In this document: one piece after another, positions 24,616-33,071 of the stretch
Layout: the number at the start of each line of letters is the position of its first letter
How positions within the stretch are numbered: position 1 is the first letter of the stretch
Assembly: GCF_900177765.1 (NCBI RefSeq)
Contig: NZ_FXWI01000004.1
Location: 62,001 to 126,000 of the forward strand
Length of the DNA: 64,000 nucleotides
Origin: Agreia sp. VKM Ac-1783
GTDB lineage: Bacteria > Actinomycetota > Actinomycetes > Actinomycetales > Microbacteriaceae
Direction of reading: 5' to 3'
The notes under the pieces: model-generated
Database searches by the model: none
Told to the model about the DNA's origin: nothing
Seen by the model: only the letters and a program-made list of their open reading frames with translations
Position numbers and translations under genes: made by a program

Positions 24616-26381
24616 TTGTCTGCTCCTTCATTCCGTTCGTCGAAGGATGGTCTCGATACGTCGGCTCGTTCCTCGCCGACTACTCGACCAGCGCTGCTGC
24701 GCTGATCGAGTAGGCCGCCCGCGGCCGTATCGAGATCGTTGCCGCTCTGTTGCTGCTGTTGCTGCTGCTGGTCGTTGTTCGGCTTGTCTTGAGGCGAGTG
24801 ATCGACCGCGTGCTTGCCCACGATCGGAATCGACTGCGTGTTCGCCGCCTGGTCGGCCACCAGGCCCTGGATGTTGCGGGCCGAGGACTCCTGGAAGAAA
24901 TCGGGCTCGAGGCCGATGACCCACGTGTCCTTCGATCCGCCGCCCTGGCTCGAGTTCACGACGAGCTCGCCCTCGGGAAGCGCGACCCGCGTGAGCCCAC
25001 CGGGCAGAACCCAGATGTCGCTGCCGTCGTTGACGGCGAACGGCCGCAGGTCTGCGTGACGCGGCCGCATCCCGTCTTCGACCAGCGTGGGGATCGTCGA
25101 GAGCTGCACGACCGGCTGCGCGATCCAGCCGCGCGGGTCTTTGAGCAGCCGCTTGCGCAGCGTCTCGAGCTCGGTCTTGGATGCCGCCGGTCCCACCACG
25201 AGGCCCTTGCCGCCGGATCCGTCGACGGGCTTCACGACGAGTTCGTCGAGGCGGTCGAGCACCTCCTCGAGCGAGGCCGGGTCTTCGAGGCGCCACGTGT
25301 CGACGTTGGGGATGATCGGCTTCTCGCCCAGGTAGTACTGGATGAGGTCGGGCAGGTAGGTGTAGACGAGCTTGTCGTCGGCCACGCCGTTGCCGACCGC
25401 GTTGGCGATCGTGACATTCCCGAGCCGTGCCGCCATCATGATGCCGGGCGAGCCCAGTTGGCTGTCGGCGCGGAACTGCAGCGGGTCGAGATACTCGTCG
25501 TCGACCCGGCGATAGATCACGTCGACGCGCATGGGACCGGCCGTGGTGCGCATCCAGACCCTGCCGCCCGAGCAGAACAGGTCGCGGCCCTCGACGAGCT
25601 CGACGCCCATGAGTCGGGCCAGCAGGGTGTGCTCGAAGTAGGCCGAGTTGTAGACGCCGGGGGTGAGCACAACGACGTTGGGGTCGTCTACTCCGGCGGG
25701 CGCCGAGGCGCGCAGGGCCTGCAGGAGCTTGTTGGGGTAGTCGCCGACGGGACGCACGCGCATGCTGACGAAGAGCTCGGGCAGGGTCTGCGCCATGACG
25801 CGGCGATTGGAGATGACGTAGCTGACCCCGCTCGGTACGCGAACGTTGTCTTCGAGCACCCGCCAGGCGCCCTTCTCATCGCGGATGAGGTCGATGCCCG
25901 ACACCTGGATGCGCACGTTGTTCGCCGAGACGATGCCGGCGGCCTGACGATGGAAGTGGCTCGACGAGCTGATCAGGCCCGCGGGGATGACGCCGTCGCG
26001 CACCGCGTGCTGGGGGCCGTAGATGTCCGCGAGAAAGGCCTCGAGCGCTCTGACGCGCTGCTTGATTCCGGCCTCGACGTTCAGCCACTCCTTCTGCTCG
26101 ATCACCCGAGGAACGGCGTCGAGCGGGAAGGGCCGTTCTTCGCCGGCGAAGTCGAAGGTGACGCCCTGGGCGAGGTACGAACTGGCCAGCGCATCGGTGC
26201 GCCCGCGCAGTTCCTCCTGCGTCATGCGGGCCAGCGCCTGGTACACGTCTTTATAGGCGGCGCGGGCCTCTACGGGCGCCAGAGAGCTGGGTTCGGGGAA
26301 CATTTCGTCCCAGGCGCTCGCGGACCCACGCGAGGAGCGAGGGTTGAGTGTGGCGCCGTAACCGGCGAACAGGTCGACCAT
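24609..26381 (-). CDS. Circularly permuted type 2 ATP-grasp protein (DUF404/DUF407) with repeat-encoded tail
   Basis: Predicted ATP-dependent amide ligase. The core (about 1-510) has EDNVRVPSGVSYVISNRRVM, VVVLTPGVYNSAYFEH, RVDVIYRRVDDEYLDPL, ELVVKPVDGSGGKGLVVG with the ATP-binding Lys, and LPGGLTRVALPEGELVVNSSQGGGSKDTWV. After that come a run of eight Gln (about 538-545) and a 44-residue C-terminus. Most of that tail is encoded by a copy of dispersed palindrome family A at 24648-24739. TAGGCT ends 6 nt before the ATG (leaderless). First gene of the three-gene operon; reaction product not known. Confidence 0.92.
   Translation of the reverse strand: MVDLFAGYGATLNPRSSRGSASAWDEMFPEPSSLAPVEARAAYKDVYQALARMTQEELRGRTDALASSYLAQGVTFDFAGEERPFPLDAVPRVIEQKEWLNVEAGIKQRVRALEAFLADIYGPQHAVRDGVIPAGLISSSSHFHRQAAGIVSANNVRIQVSGIDLIRDEKGAWRVLEDNVRVPSGVSYVISNRRVMAQTLPELFVSMRVRPVGDYPNKLLQALRASAPAGVDDPNVVVLTPGVYNSAYFEHTLLARLMGVELVEGRDLFCSGGRVWMRTTAGPMRVDVIYRRVDDEYLDPLQFRADSQLGSPGIMMAARLGNVTIANAVGNGVADDKLVYTYLPDLIQYYLGEKPIIPNVDTWRLEDPASLEEVLDRLDELVVKPVDGSGGKGLVVGPAASKTELETLRKRLLKDPRGWIAQPVVQLSTIPTLVEDGMRPRHADLRPFAVNDGSDIWVLPGGLTRVALPEGELVVNSSQGGGSKDTWVIGLEPDFFQESSARNIQGLVADQAANTQSIPIVGKHAVDHSPQDKPNNDQQQQQQQQSGNDLDTAAGGLLDQRSSAGRVVGEERADVSRPSFDERNEGADKC
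24648..24739. repeat. Dispersed palindromic repeat, family A copy 2, inside ATP-grasp coding sequence
   Basis: Reads GGTCTCGATACG then CTCGTTCCTCGCCGACTACT on the plus strand, with the matching GATCGAGTAGG and CGTATCGAGATC arm following. It is in frame with the 3' end of the ATP-grasp gene, so it encodes about 31 residues of that protein rather than lying between genes like the other copies. Confidence 0.85.
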
Positions 26382-26387
26382 GCCCCG

Positions 26388-26393
26388 AGCCTA
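26388..26393 (-). promoter_or_regulatory. -10 box of leaderless ATP-grasp operon promoter
   Basis: TAGGCT on the minus strand, 6 nt before the ATG at 26381. It would drive the ATP-grasp, alpha-E and transglutaminase genes together. Just upstream lies a short CCTGAGCCTGTCGAAGG element (about 26447-26464), a motif often found dispersed in bacterial genomes. Confidence 0.55.
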
Positions 26394-26468
26394 GTGCGGC
26401 GTTGTTGCCGGGGTGTTTCGGACCTTCCTGAGCCTTACTCCCGCTCCCTGAGCCTGTCGAAGGGGAAC

Positions 26469-27428
26469 TCAGGCGGTCGTCCCTGCGCGCAGCGCCTCGG
26501 CGAAGAAGTCGAGCGACCGGGAGACCTCCGGCAGCGTCGGCGTGCGGTTCAGATGTCCGTGCAGCATTCCCGCCGCGAGCCGCGTCTCGACGGGAACGGC
26601 CACCTCGGCCAGCTGCTCGGCGAACAGCTCTCCCGACGGCCTGAAGTCGTCGTACTCGCTGATCAGGATGCGTGTGGCCGGGAACCCCTCGAGCGGCGCG
26701 TTGCCGGGAATCACCTCGGCCGGGAGGTCGGAGAGCCGCCCGGCGTAGTTGGCGAACATCGCGCTCACCGCCGAAGCGGGAGCCCGAAGCACCCGCGGCA
26801 GCGTCGTCATCACCGCGTGAACCTCGTCGTCGACCGAGGGAAGGGGGAAGTGGAGCGCCGGATAGGCGAGCAGCAGCGCCGCGGGAATCGGGCCGCCGTT
26901 GCCGCGCACCCGCACGACCGTCGCGGCGGCCAGGTTGGCCCCCGCGCTTCCGCCGCCGATCGCGATGCGGCGGGCATCCACCCCCAGGTCGTCGGCGTGA
27001 GCCGCAAGCCAGAGCCAGGCTGCCTCGACATCCTCGAGCGGAACCGGATAGCGAACGCCCGCGTTCGCGAGCCGGTAGCCGACGGCCACGACGAGGGCGC
27101 CCGATCGCGCGGCGAGCTCCGCGCCCACGACGTGGGACTCGTTCATGTCGAGGTCGCCTCCGACGAAGCCGCCGCCGTGGTTCCAGAGCAGCGCCGGCAC
27201 TGGGCCCGAAGCACCGACGGCCCGATACAGCCGCACCGGAATCGGTCCGTGCGGCCCCGGCACGACGTCGTCACGGATGTCCACCGACAGGGGAAGCTCG
27301 TATGGCGCCGGGTCGGTGAAGAACTCGGCATAGACGCGGGCGTTGTCCGGATCGGAGCGATCCGCGTTCCACGCAGGGTCGGTCGGGATGCTGCGCACCC
27401 TGTCGGCGAGGTGAGGGTCGAGGGGCAT
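26469..27428 (-). CDS. Alpha/beta hydrolase of the hormone-sensitive lipase (HSL) family
   Basis: 319-residue esterase. The oxyanion-hole HGGG is in LLWNHGGGFVGGDLDMNE, the nucleophile elbow is GGGSAGANLAA, the acid Asp is in ISEYDDFRPSGE and the His in AAGMLHGHLNR. No signal peptide, so cytosolic. It begins 2 nt after the stop of the GH1-phosphatase fusion and is the last gene of the importer operon. Likely removes an acyl group from the imported substrate, alongside the glycosidase; this is inference from context. Confidence 0.9.
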   Translation of the reverse strand: MPLDPHLADRVRSIPTDPAWNADRSDPDNARVYAEFFTDPAPYELPLSVDIRDDVVPGPHGPIPVRLYRAVGASGPVPALLWNHGGGFVGGDLDMNESHVVGAELAARSGALVVAVGYRLANAGVRYPVPLEDVEAAWLWLAAHADDLGVDARRIAIGGGSAGANLAAATVVRVRGNGGPIPAALLLAYPALHFPLPSVDDEVHAVMTTLPRVLRAPASAVSAMFANYAGRLSDLPAEVIPGNAPLEGFPATRILISEYDDFRPSGELFAEQLAEVAVPVETRLAAGMLHGHLNRTPTLPEVSRSLDFFAEALRAGTTA

Positions 27429-27430
27429 GA

Positions 27431-29605
27431 TCAGGCGACCATTTTTCGCCGGAGAGCAGTCAGATCCTCGGCGGAGAATCCGTGCGACCTCAGGTATTCC
27501 GTCACCGTGCCGTGGTCGTGCCGGATGACGCCGAGCACCTCTTCGATGAGCTCGCGGGGCGATGCGAGCAGGTCGTCGAGAACGGCATCCGGCACGGGCG
27601 ACCCGTCTGGCGACGTCAGTTGCATCAGCGACGACACCTCTGCCCGGAACCCGGCGCCGAGCAGGTCGCTCGATTCCGCGTAGGTGCGCACGATGTCGGC
27701 GTCGCGCACGCCGAGTGCGGCCAGCAGGATCGCCACGAAGACGCCCGTGCGATCCTTGCCCGCGGTGCAGTGGGCGAGCACCGCGCCCTGGGCGGCGGTG
27801 ATCGCGCGCAGCGCCTGAACGATCTCGTCGCCCCTGGTCTGCACGATCTGCCGGTAGATGGAGCCCAGTCCTGACTCACCGGAGTCGTCGGCCGCAGCAC
27901 CCACGAACAGGCCGGCCTCGGGGTCGGACGGTTCGTGCAGGGGGAGATGGATGAGTCGCGCGCCCTCGATCTCGTCGGGCGCCTGCGTCACCTCGGTCGT
28001 GCCGCGCAGATCGAGGATGGTATCGACCCCCAGCAGCGTCAGCGACCGCCGGCCGTCGAGCGTGATGCCGTGGAGTCCGGCCGTACGGAAGAACAGTCCG
28101 TCGTGCACCCGCCGACCGTCCATGGTCTCGAGCCCCCCGATGCCTCGGGCGTTGTGCACCCCGGCGATGTCGATACCCCTGTGGTCGCCGGCGGGCGAGG
28201 TCTCGACGGCAGCGGGCACCGCACCCGTGCGGACCACCTCTCGGTACCAGTCGAACGACGCTTTCGGCGTGCGAACAAGAGTGTCGGCGTCGACGTGGAT
28301 CAGCCCGAACCGTTGGGTGAAGCCGGCCATGTACTGCAGATTGTCGTGGCTCGACCAGGCGTGGTAACCGATGACTCGGGCGCCGTCGGCGATGGCGTCC
28401 GCGACCTCCTGAATCGCCCAGGTGAGATACCGGATGCGATGGGCGTCGTCGACGACGCCCGTCGCGTCGGGCGCGTCCGGGTATCCCACGCCGTTCTCGG
28501 TGATCACCACGTCGGGGTGATCAGGGTAGGTGGACCCCAACCAGTCGAGCGCCTCGCGGAGCCCGCCCGGTGTGAGCTGCCGGTGCGCCCCTCCCCAGGG
28601 CAGGCCGGGTGCCGGCACGATCGCGAAGCCGAGTCCGGCCGTCACGGGCGCGAATCCGCCGAACATCGCGGCTCTTACCGGGAGCTCGGCGAGGTGTGCC
28701 GCGGCGCGTTCGGAGGAGGCCACACTGTACGTGGAGTACCAGTTCACGCCCAGCACATCCATCGGCTGCGCGATCGTCTCGAGGTCGCCGTCGCGCACGA
28801 CGTCACCGAGCACGGCCTCGAGCTCCGGAAGGTGGCCGCGCCCCAGCATGGGGTCGAGGAAAAGCCGGCCGTCGAAGTACTCGGCGCGTTCGGCCGCGGC
28901 GATATCGTCGGGGTGACTCGTCGCCGGAACAACTCCGTTCATGCTGAGGATGGTGCCGATCCGCCCGGCCACGCCTGCCGCGCGCAGGGCGAGGATGGAC
29001 GTTCCGTGGGCGAGCAGCAGGTTATGCACGGTCGCCAGACCCGCGGCGCCCTCCCGTCGAGCGGGCGGCAGGAAGCCGGCGACGTAACCGGCGAGCGATG
29101 GATGGGTCGGCTCGTTCATGGTGAACCACTGCGAGACCCGGTCGCCCAGGCGCTCCCCCACCGCCGTGGCCAGCCGGCCGAAGTGCTCCGCGAAATCGCG
29201 GGTCATCATGCCGCCGAGGTCCTCCATCCACTGCGGTGTGTCCCAGTGATACAGGTTCAGGGCCGGCTCGATGCCGCGCTCCAGCAGGCCGTCGACCAGC
29301 CGCTCGTAGTAATCGAGCCCGGCCTCGTTGACCGTGCCCGTCGCATCCGTCACGATTCGCGGCCACGCCACCGAGAAGCGGTGGGCGCCCGCCCCCAGGC
29401 TCTTCAGCAGGTCGAGGTCTTCGGCGAGCCGGTGGTACTGGTCGATCGCGCGATCGCCGCTCGTTCCGTCGGGGGTCGTCAGACCGGAGTGCATCGCGGT
29501 GTCCCAGATCGACGGCACCTTGCCGTCGATGTTCCAGGCGCCCTCGACCTGGTACGCCGAGGTTCCGGTGCCCCAGGTGAAGCCTGCGGGGAAGGTGTTC
29601 GTCAT
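27431..29605 (-). CDS. Fusion of GH1 glycosidase and tyrosine phosphatase-like domain
   Basis: One uninterrupted 724-codon frame. Residues 1-460 are GH1: signature FTWGTGTSAYQVEGAW, acid/base E165 in MNEP and nucleophile E370 in VITENG. The glycone-binding motif is DNLQY instead of the usual DNFEW. Residues 476-724 are a Y_phosphatase3-type domain: NARGIGGLETMDGRRV, FFRTAGLHGIT, ILDLRGTTEV and the P-loop HCTAGKDRTG with C613 and R619. No start codon with a ribosome binding site separates the two. The ATG overlaps the ABC ATPase stop as ATGA. Context suggests it acts on a glycosylated, perhaps phosphorylated, imported compound. The fusion is seen directly; substrate is unknown. Confidence 0.93.
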   Translation of the reverse strand: MTNTFPAGFTWGTGTSAYQVEGAWNIDGKVPSIWDTAMHSGLTTPDGTSGDRAIDQYHRLAEDLDLLKSLGAGAHRFSVAWPRIVTDATGTVNEAGLDYYERLVDGLLERGIEPALNLYHWDTPQWMEDLGGMMTRDFAEHFGRLATAVGERLGDRVSQWFTMNEPTHPSLAGYVAGFLPPARREGAAGLATVHNLLLAHGTSILALRAAGVAGRIGTILSMNGVVPATSHPDDIAAAERAEYFDGRLFLDPMLGRGHLPELEAVLGDVVRDGDLETIAQPMDVLGVNWYSTYSVASSERAAAHLAELPVRAAMFGGFAPVTAGLGFAIVPAPGLPWGGAHRQLTPGGLREALDWLGSTYPDHPDVVITENGVGYPDAPDATGVVDDAHRIRYLTWAIQEVADAIADGARVIGYHAWSSHDNLQYMAGFTQRFGLIHVDADTLVRTPKASFDWYREVVRTGAVPAAVETSPAGDHRGIDIAGVHNARGIGGLETMDGRRVHDGLFFRTAGLHGITLDGRRSLTLLGVDTILDLRGTTEVTQAPDEIEGARLIHLPLHEPSDPEAGLFVGAAADDSGESGLGSIYRQIVQTRGDEIVQALRAITAAQGAVLAHCTAGKDRTGVFVAILLAALGVRDADIVRTYAESSDLLGAGFRAEVSSLMQLTSPDGSPVPDAVLDDLLASPRELIEEVLGVIRHDHGTVTEYLRSHGFSAEDLTALRRKMVA

Positions 29606-30396
29606 GCGGTGTCTCTCTTCTCGGAGTAATCGGGGATTCGTGGCGCTGCCTCGAGCAGCTGGCGGGTGTAGGAGTGCTGCGGGGCCGAGATGACGCTCTC
29701 GGTGTCGCCGCTCTCGACGATGCGCCCATCGCAGAGCACAGACACCGAGTCGGCGATCATGCGCACCACGGCGAGGTCGTGCGAGATGACGAGCAGGCTG
29801 AGGCCGACCTCGTCGCGCAGATCGGCGAGCAGGTTGAGCACGCGGGCCTGCACCGAGACGTCGAGCGACGAGACGGGTTCGTCGCAGAGAAGCAGCGCGG
29901 GGCGGGCCACAAGCGCACGCGCGATGGCGACCCGCTGCGCCTGACCGCCCGACAGCGTGCCCGGGCGCGCATCCGCGAAACGGTCGGGATCGAGGCCGAC
30001 GCGGGCGAGCAGCTCGCGCGCGGTCTCGCGGCGCTGGCGGCGTGTTCCCTCGCCGCGGATGGTGAGCGGCTCGGCGACGATGGCGATCGTGGAGCGGTGC
30101 GGGTTGAGTGAGGAGATCGGATCCTGGAAGACCATCTGCACGGGGTGGTCGGCTCCGCCGTCGTCGATGTGCACCGAGCCGGAGCGCGGCCTCTGGAGGC
30201 CGAGGATCGTTCGGGCGAGTGTCGACTTGCCCGAGCCCGACTCGCCGACCAGCCCGACGCATCCGCCGGCCGGCACACGCAGACTCACGCCGTCGAGCAC
30301 GATGCGGTCGCCGTAGCCGACCACGAGGTCGTCGACCGCGAGCAGGTCCCGGGGAGTGGACTCGGTGTGATGGGTCGGATCGATGGAATCGGTCAT
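29602..30396 (-). CDS. ABC importer ATPase, DppF/OppF type
   Basis: Energises the oligopeptide-type importer of this operon. Walker A GESGSGKSTL, Q-loop MVFQDPISSLNP, signature LSGGQAQRVAIARAL, Walker B LLLCDEPVSSLDV and H-loop VISHDLAVV are all present. The ATG at 30396 is chosen because it overlaps the previous ATPase stop as ATGA; the open frame upstream is an out-of-frame read of that gene. 264 residues, slightly short because the C-terminal OppF extension is reduced. Confidence 0.94.
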   Translation of the reverse strand: MTDSIDPTHHTESTPRDLLAVDDLVVGYGDRIVLDGVSLRVPAGGCVGLVGESGSGKSTLARTILGLQRPRSGSVHIDDGGADHPVQMVFQDPISSLNPHRSTIAIVAEPLTIRGEGTRRQRRETARELLARVGLDPDRFADARPGTLSGGQAQRVAIARALVARPALLLCDEPVSSLDVSVQARVLNLLADLRDEVGLSLLVISHDLAVVRMIADSVSVLCDGRIVESGDTESVISAPQHSYTRQLLEAAPRIPDYSEKRDTA

Positions 30397-31265
30397 GAGA
30401 GTGCTCCGGTCTCGGGCACGCGGAGCCGTCTGAGACGGGGCCCGTCGAGCCGCGGGATGCTGTCGAGAAGTGCTCGGGTGTAGGGGTGCGACGGAGCGGC
30501 GATGACCTCGGCCGTGATGCCCGCCTCGACGATGCGGCCGGCCCGCATAACGATGATCTCGTCGCACCGCTCGGCGGCGACTCCGAGGTCGTGGGTCACG
30601 AGCAGCATGCTCGACCCGGTTCGCTCGCGGGTCTCCTGCATAAGATCGAGAACACGCTTCTGCACGGTGACGTCGAGCGCCGTCGTGGGCTCGTCTCCGA
30701 TGATCAGGGCGGGCTCCGTCAGCGCGGCCGCGCCGATGCCGATGCGCTGGCGCTGCCCACCAGACAACTGGTGCGGGTAGCGACGCGACTCGTCCTCCGA
30801 GTTGCGGAAGCCGACGCTGCGCATGAGCTCGACACCTCGTGCCGCCCGGTCGCGGCGAGTCGAGCGCCCCGTGAACGCCAGGGTCTCTGTGAGCTGCTCG
30901 CCCACCCTGATCGTGGGGTTGAGTGAGCGCAGCGGGTCCTGGTGGATCATGCCCACGCTCGCCGCGAGCGCCCTCCGGCGCTCGCGGCCGCGGAGCCGCA
31001 GCATGTCGTGCCCGTCGAGCCGCACCTCGCCCGTGACGCGCATGGTGACGCCCGGCGGATGAACGCCCAGGATCGAGCGGATGAGCATGGACTTGCCGGC
31101 ACCGGACTCGCCGACGATGCCGAGCGATCGCCCGCGGGCAAGCGAGAAGGTCACGCCCTCGATCACGGGGCGCTCGCTGCCGTGGCGCTGCACGGTGGCG
31201 GTGAGGTCGCGCACCTCGAGAATCAAATCATTCGAGCTGATGGTCTTCATCGCTTCACGGTTCAT
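30393..31265 (-). CDS. ABC importer ATPase, DppD/OppD type
   Basis: 290 residues. Walker A is GESGAGKSMLI with Met after the Lys-Ser, Q-loop MIHQDPLRSLNP, signature LSGGQRQRIGIGAAL-like, Walker B ALIIGDEPTTALDV and the H-loop LLVTHDLGVAAERCD. The C-terminal HPYTRALLDSIPRLDG is typical of the OppD/F family. ATG at 31265 overlaps the permease stop as ATGA. Pairs with the following ATPase to form the heterodimer of the importer. Confidence 0.94.
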   Translation of the reverse strand: MNREAMKTISSNDLILEVRDLTATVQRHGSERPVIEGVTFSLARGRSLGIVGESGAGKSMLIRSILGVHPPGVTMRVTGEVRLDGHDMLRLRGRERRRALAASVGMIHQDPLRSLNPTIRVGEQLTETLAFTGRSTRRDRAARGVELMRSVGFRNSEDESRRYPHQLSGGQRQRIGIGAAALTEPALIIGDEPTTALDVTVQKRVLDLMQETRERTGSSMLLVTHDLGVAAERCDEIIVMRAGRIVEAGITAEVIAAPSHPYTRALLDSIPRLDGPRLRRLRVPETGALS

Positions 31266-32134
31266 CGCTTCGCCTCTCGGAGGTGTTCGCCGAGCACGTT
31301 GATCGACAGGATGGTGGCGCAGAGGAGCAGCGCGGGCATCAGCGTGACCCACGGCGCGAGGGCGAGCTGCGTGCGGCCCTCGGCGATGAGCCCTCCCCAG
31401 GAGGGCTCGGGCGGCCGCAGGCCGAATCCGAGAAAGCTCAGGGCGCCCTCGGCGACGATCGCGGTGGCGAGGGTGGTGAGCACGAACGGCATCAACGCCG
31501 GCAGCACCCCGGGCAGCACCTCACGGGTGAGAATACGCCATCCGCTCGCACCGAGCGTGCGGGCGACCACAACGTGGTTCTCGGTCGCGACCGCGAGGGT
31601 CGCGCTGCGGCCGAGGCGGGCGAACACGGGGATGGCGAAGGCGGCGATCGTGAGCGCGATCGTCGGAAGGCTGGGGCCGGCGAGGGTGACGATCGTGGCG
31701 ACGATGATCAGCGACGGCAGGGCGATCGTGACGTCCGTCACGAAGCCCGTGATCGCATCCGCAATACCGCGCCGCAGGCCGGCCCACACGCCGAGCAGGA
31801 TGCCCAGGCCGCCGCCCACGGTCACGGTCACCAGCGCGACGATGGCGCTGGCGCCTGCCCCGTGCAGGGAGCGGGAGAAGACGTCGCGACCGAGGTTGTC
31901 GGTGCCGAACGGGTGGGCGAGGCTCGGTGCCTGGCTGATGACGGCGTAGTCGTTGGCGAGCGGATCGGCGGTGAGGCCGGCGGCGGCCGCAAGCGCGCCG
32001 ACGGCCAGGACGGCGAGCCACGCGACCGCGATGGTCACGCCCACACGCGGTATGCGGAGGCGGCTGGCCGATGAAGCGGATGCGGTCGATGGGAGCGGCA
32101 CGACGTTCGGCGACGCCAGGTCAGACAGGGACAC
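31262..32134 (-). CDS. ABC importer permease, DppC type
   Basis: 290-residue integral membrane subunit. Six membrane segments are visible, with an N-terminal one at about 33-53, and HPFGTDNLGRDVFSRSLHGA, the hallmark of DppC/OppC proteins. The EAA loop is seen around VVARTLGASGWRILTREVLP. Its start lies 14 nt inside the end of the DppB-type permease gene. Conducts the substrate across the inner membrane with its partner. Confidence 0.94.
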   Translation of the reverse strand: MSLSDLASPNVVPLPSTASASSASRLRIPRVGVTIAVAWLAVLAVGALAAAAGLTADPLANDYAVISQAPSLAHPFGTDNLGRDVFSRSLHGAGASAIVALVTVTVGGGLGILLGVWAGLRRGIADAITGFVTDVTIALPSLIIVATIVTLAGPSLPTIALTIAAFAIPVFARLGRSATLAVATENHVVVARTLGASGWRILTREVLPGVLPALMPFVLTTLATAIVAEGALSFLGFGLRPPEPSWGGLIAEGRTQLALAPWVTLMPALLLCATILSINVLGEHLREAKR

Positions 32135-33071
32135 GGGTGCTCCTCGGATCGATGCGGCTGACGGCGATGTCGGCGAGAATGCCGAACACCACCACGATTA
32201 CTGCGGCGAAGAGCACGACGCCCTGAATGACCGGCAGGTCTCTCGCTCCGAGGGCACTGACGGTGAGGCGGCCCAGTCCGGGGATCGCGAACAGGCTCTC
32301 GACGAGAAGCGTTCCCCCGAGCGAGACCCCGAGGCTGATCGCCACGAGCGCCACCAGGGTGGGCGACGAGGGGCGCAGGATCCGCCGCCAGAGCAACTGC
32401 GAGTCGGATGCGCCGCGCACGATCGACGCGTAGGCATAGGGGGCGCGCAGTGCCTCGATGGCCGAGCCGCGGAGTGCGCGAACGTAGACGGCGCCCTCTG
32501 CGATTCCCAGGGTCAGCACGGGCAGCACCATCCGTGAGAGGTTGCCCGCCGGATCCTCGGCGAACGGCGTGTAGCCCGAGGCGGGGAGCCACCCGAGCTG
32601 CACCGCGAAGAACTGGATCATCAGGATGCCGACGACGAACGACGGCACGGCGAGCAGCAGGAAGGTGCCGGTCGACACGATGCGGTCGAGACGCCCGCCG
32701 ACGGCGCGCGCGCTGTGCAGGGCGAGAGGAATGGAGATGGCGAGGGCCACGACCTGGCTCAGAATGACGAGCTCGGCGGTGGCCGGCACTCGGGAGAGGA
32801 TCTCCGACAGCACGGGGCGACCCGAGGTGAACGAGGTGCCCCAGTCGCCCGTCACGACACCGCCCACGAACGAGACGAAGCGCACGAAGGCGTTCTGGTC
32901 GAGACCCAGCGTGTGGCGCAGGGCCTCACGCTGGGCCTCGGTCGATTCCTGTCCGAGGAGAACGAGCGCCGGGTCGCCGGGCAGGAGAACGGCGAGCTGG
33001 CAGGTGAGCGCCGCGATGACGACCAGCACGAGCAGCGATCGTCCTGCGCGCGGCAACCAGGCGAAGGTCAT
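32121..33071 (-). CDS. ABC importer permease, DppB type
   Basis: 316 residues. N-terminal TM followed by LGQESTEAQREALRHTLGLDQNAFVRF, the conserved extracytoplasmic region of DppB/OppB, and FVGGVVTGDWGTSFTSGRPV. Five more membrane segments and the EAA loop at APYAYASIVRGASDSQLLWRRILRP complete the fold. Its ATG overlaps the stop of the binding-protein gene as ATGA, so the transporter is translated as a coupled set. Confidence 0.94.
   Translation of the reverse strand: MTFAWLPRAGRSLLVLVVIAALTCQLAVLLPGDPALVLLGQESTEAQREALRHTLGLDQNAFVRFVSFVGGVVTGDWGTSFTSGRPVLSEILSRVPATAELVILSQVVALAISIPLALHSARAVGGRLDRIVSTGTFLLLAVPSFVVGILMIQFFAVQLGWLPASGYTPFAEDPAGNLSRMVLPVLTLGIAEGAVYVRALRGSAIEALRAPYAYASIVRGASDSQLLWRRILRPSSPTLVALVAISLGVSLGGTLLVESLFAIPGLGRLTVSALGARDLPVIQGVVLFAAVIVVVFGILADIAVSRIDPRSTRVPV

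Noticed and set aside
26440-26468. CCTGAGCCTGTCGAAGG element as a full palindromic repeat
   Set aside because: Only a single short copy without a clear second arm is visible here, so it is mentioned but not listed as a repeat.
24750-27683. 977-codon plus-strand open frame
   Set aside because: It runs antisense through the ATP-grasp and HSL hydrolase genes; the translation is low-complexity Arg/Glu/Val-rich sequence caused by GC bias, while the minus strand carries clear domains.
29606-30262. N-terminal extension of the GH1-phosphatase frame giving 943 codons
   Set aside because: The extra 219 codons are an out-of-frame read of the ABC ATPase gene. ATG 29605 overlaps the ATPase stop and begins at the normal GH1 N-terminus.
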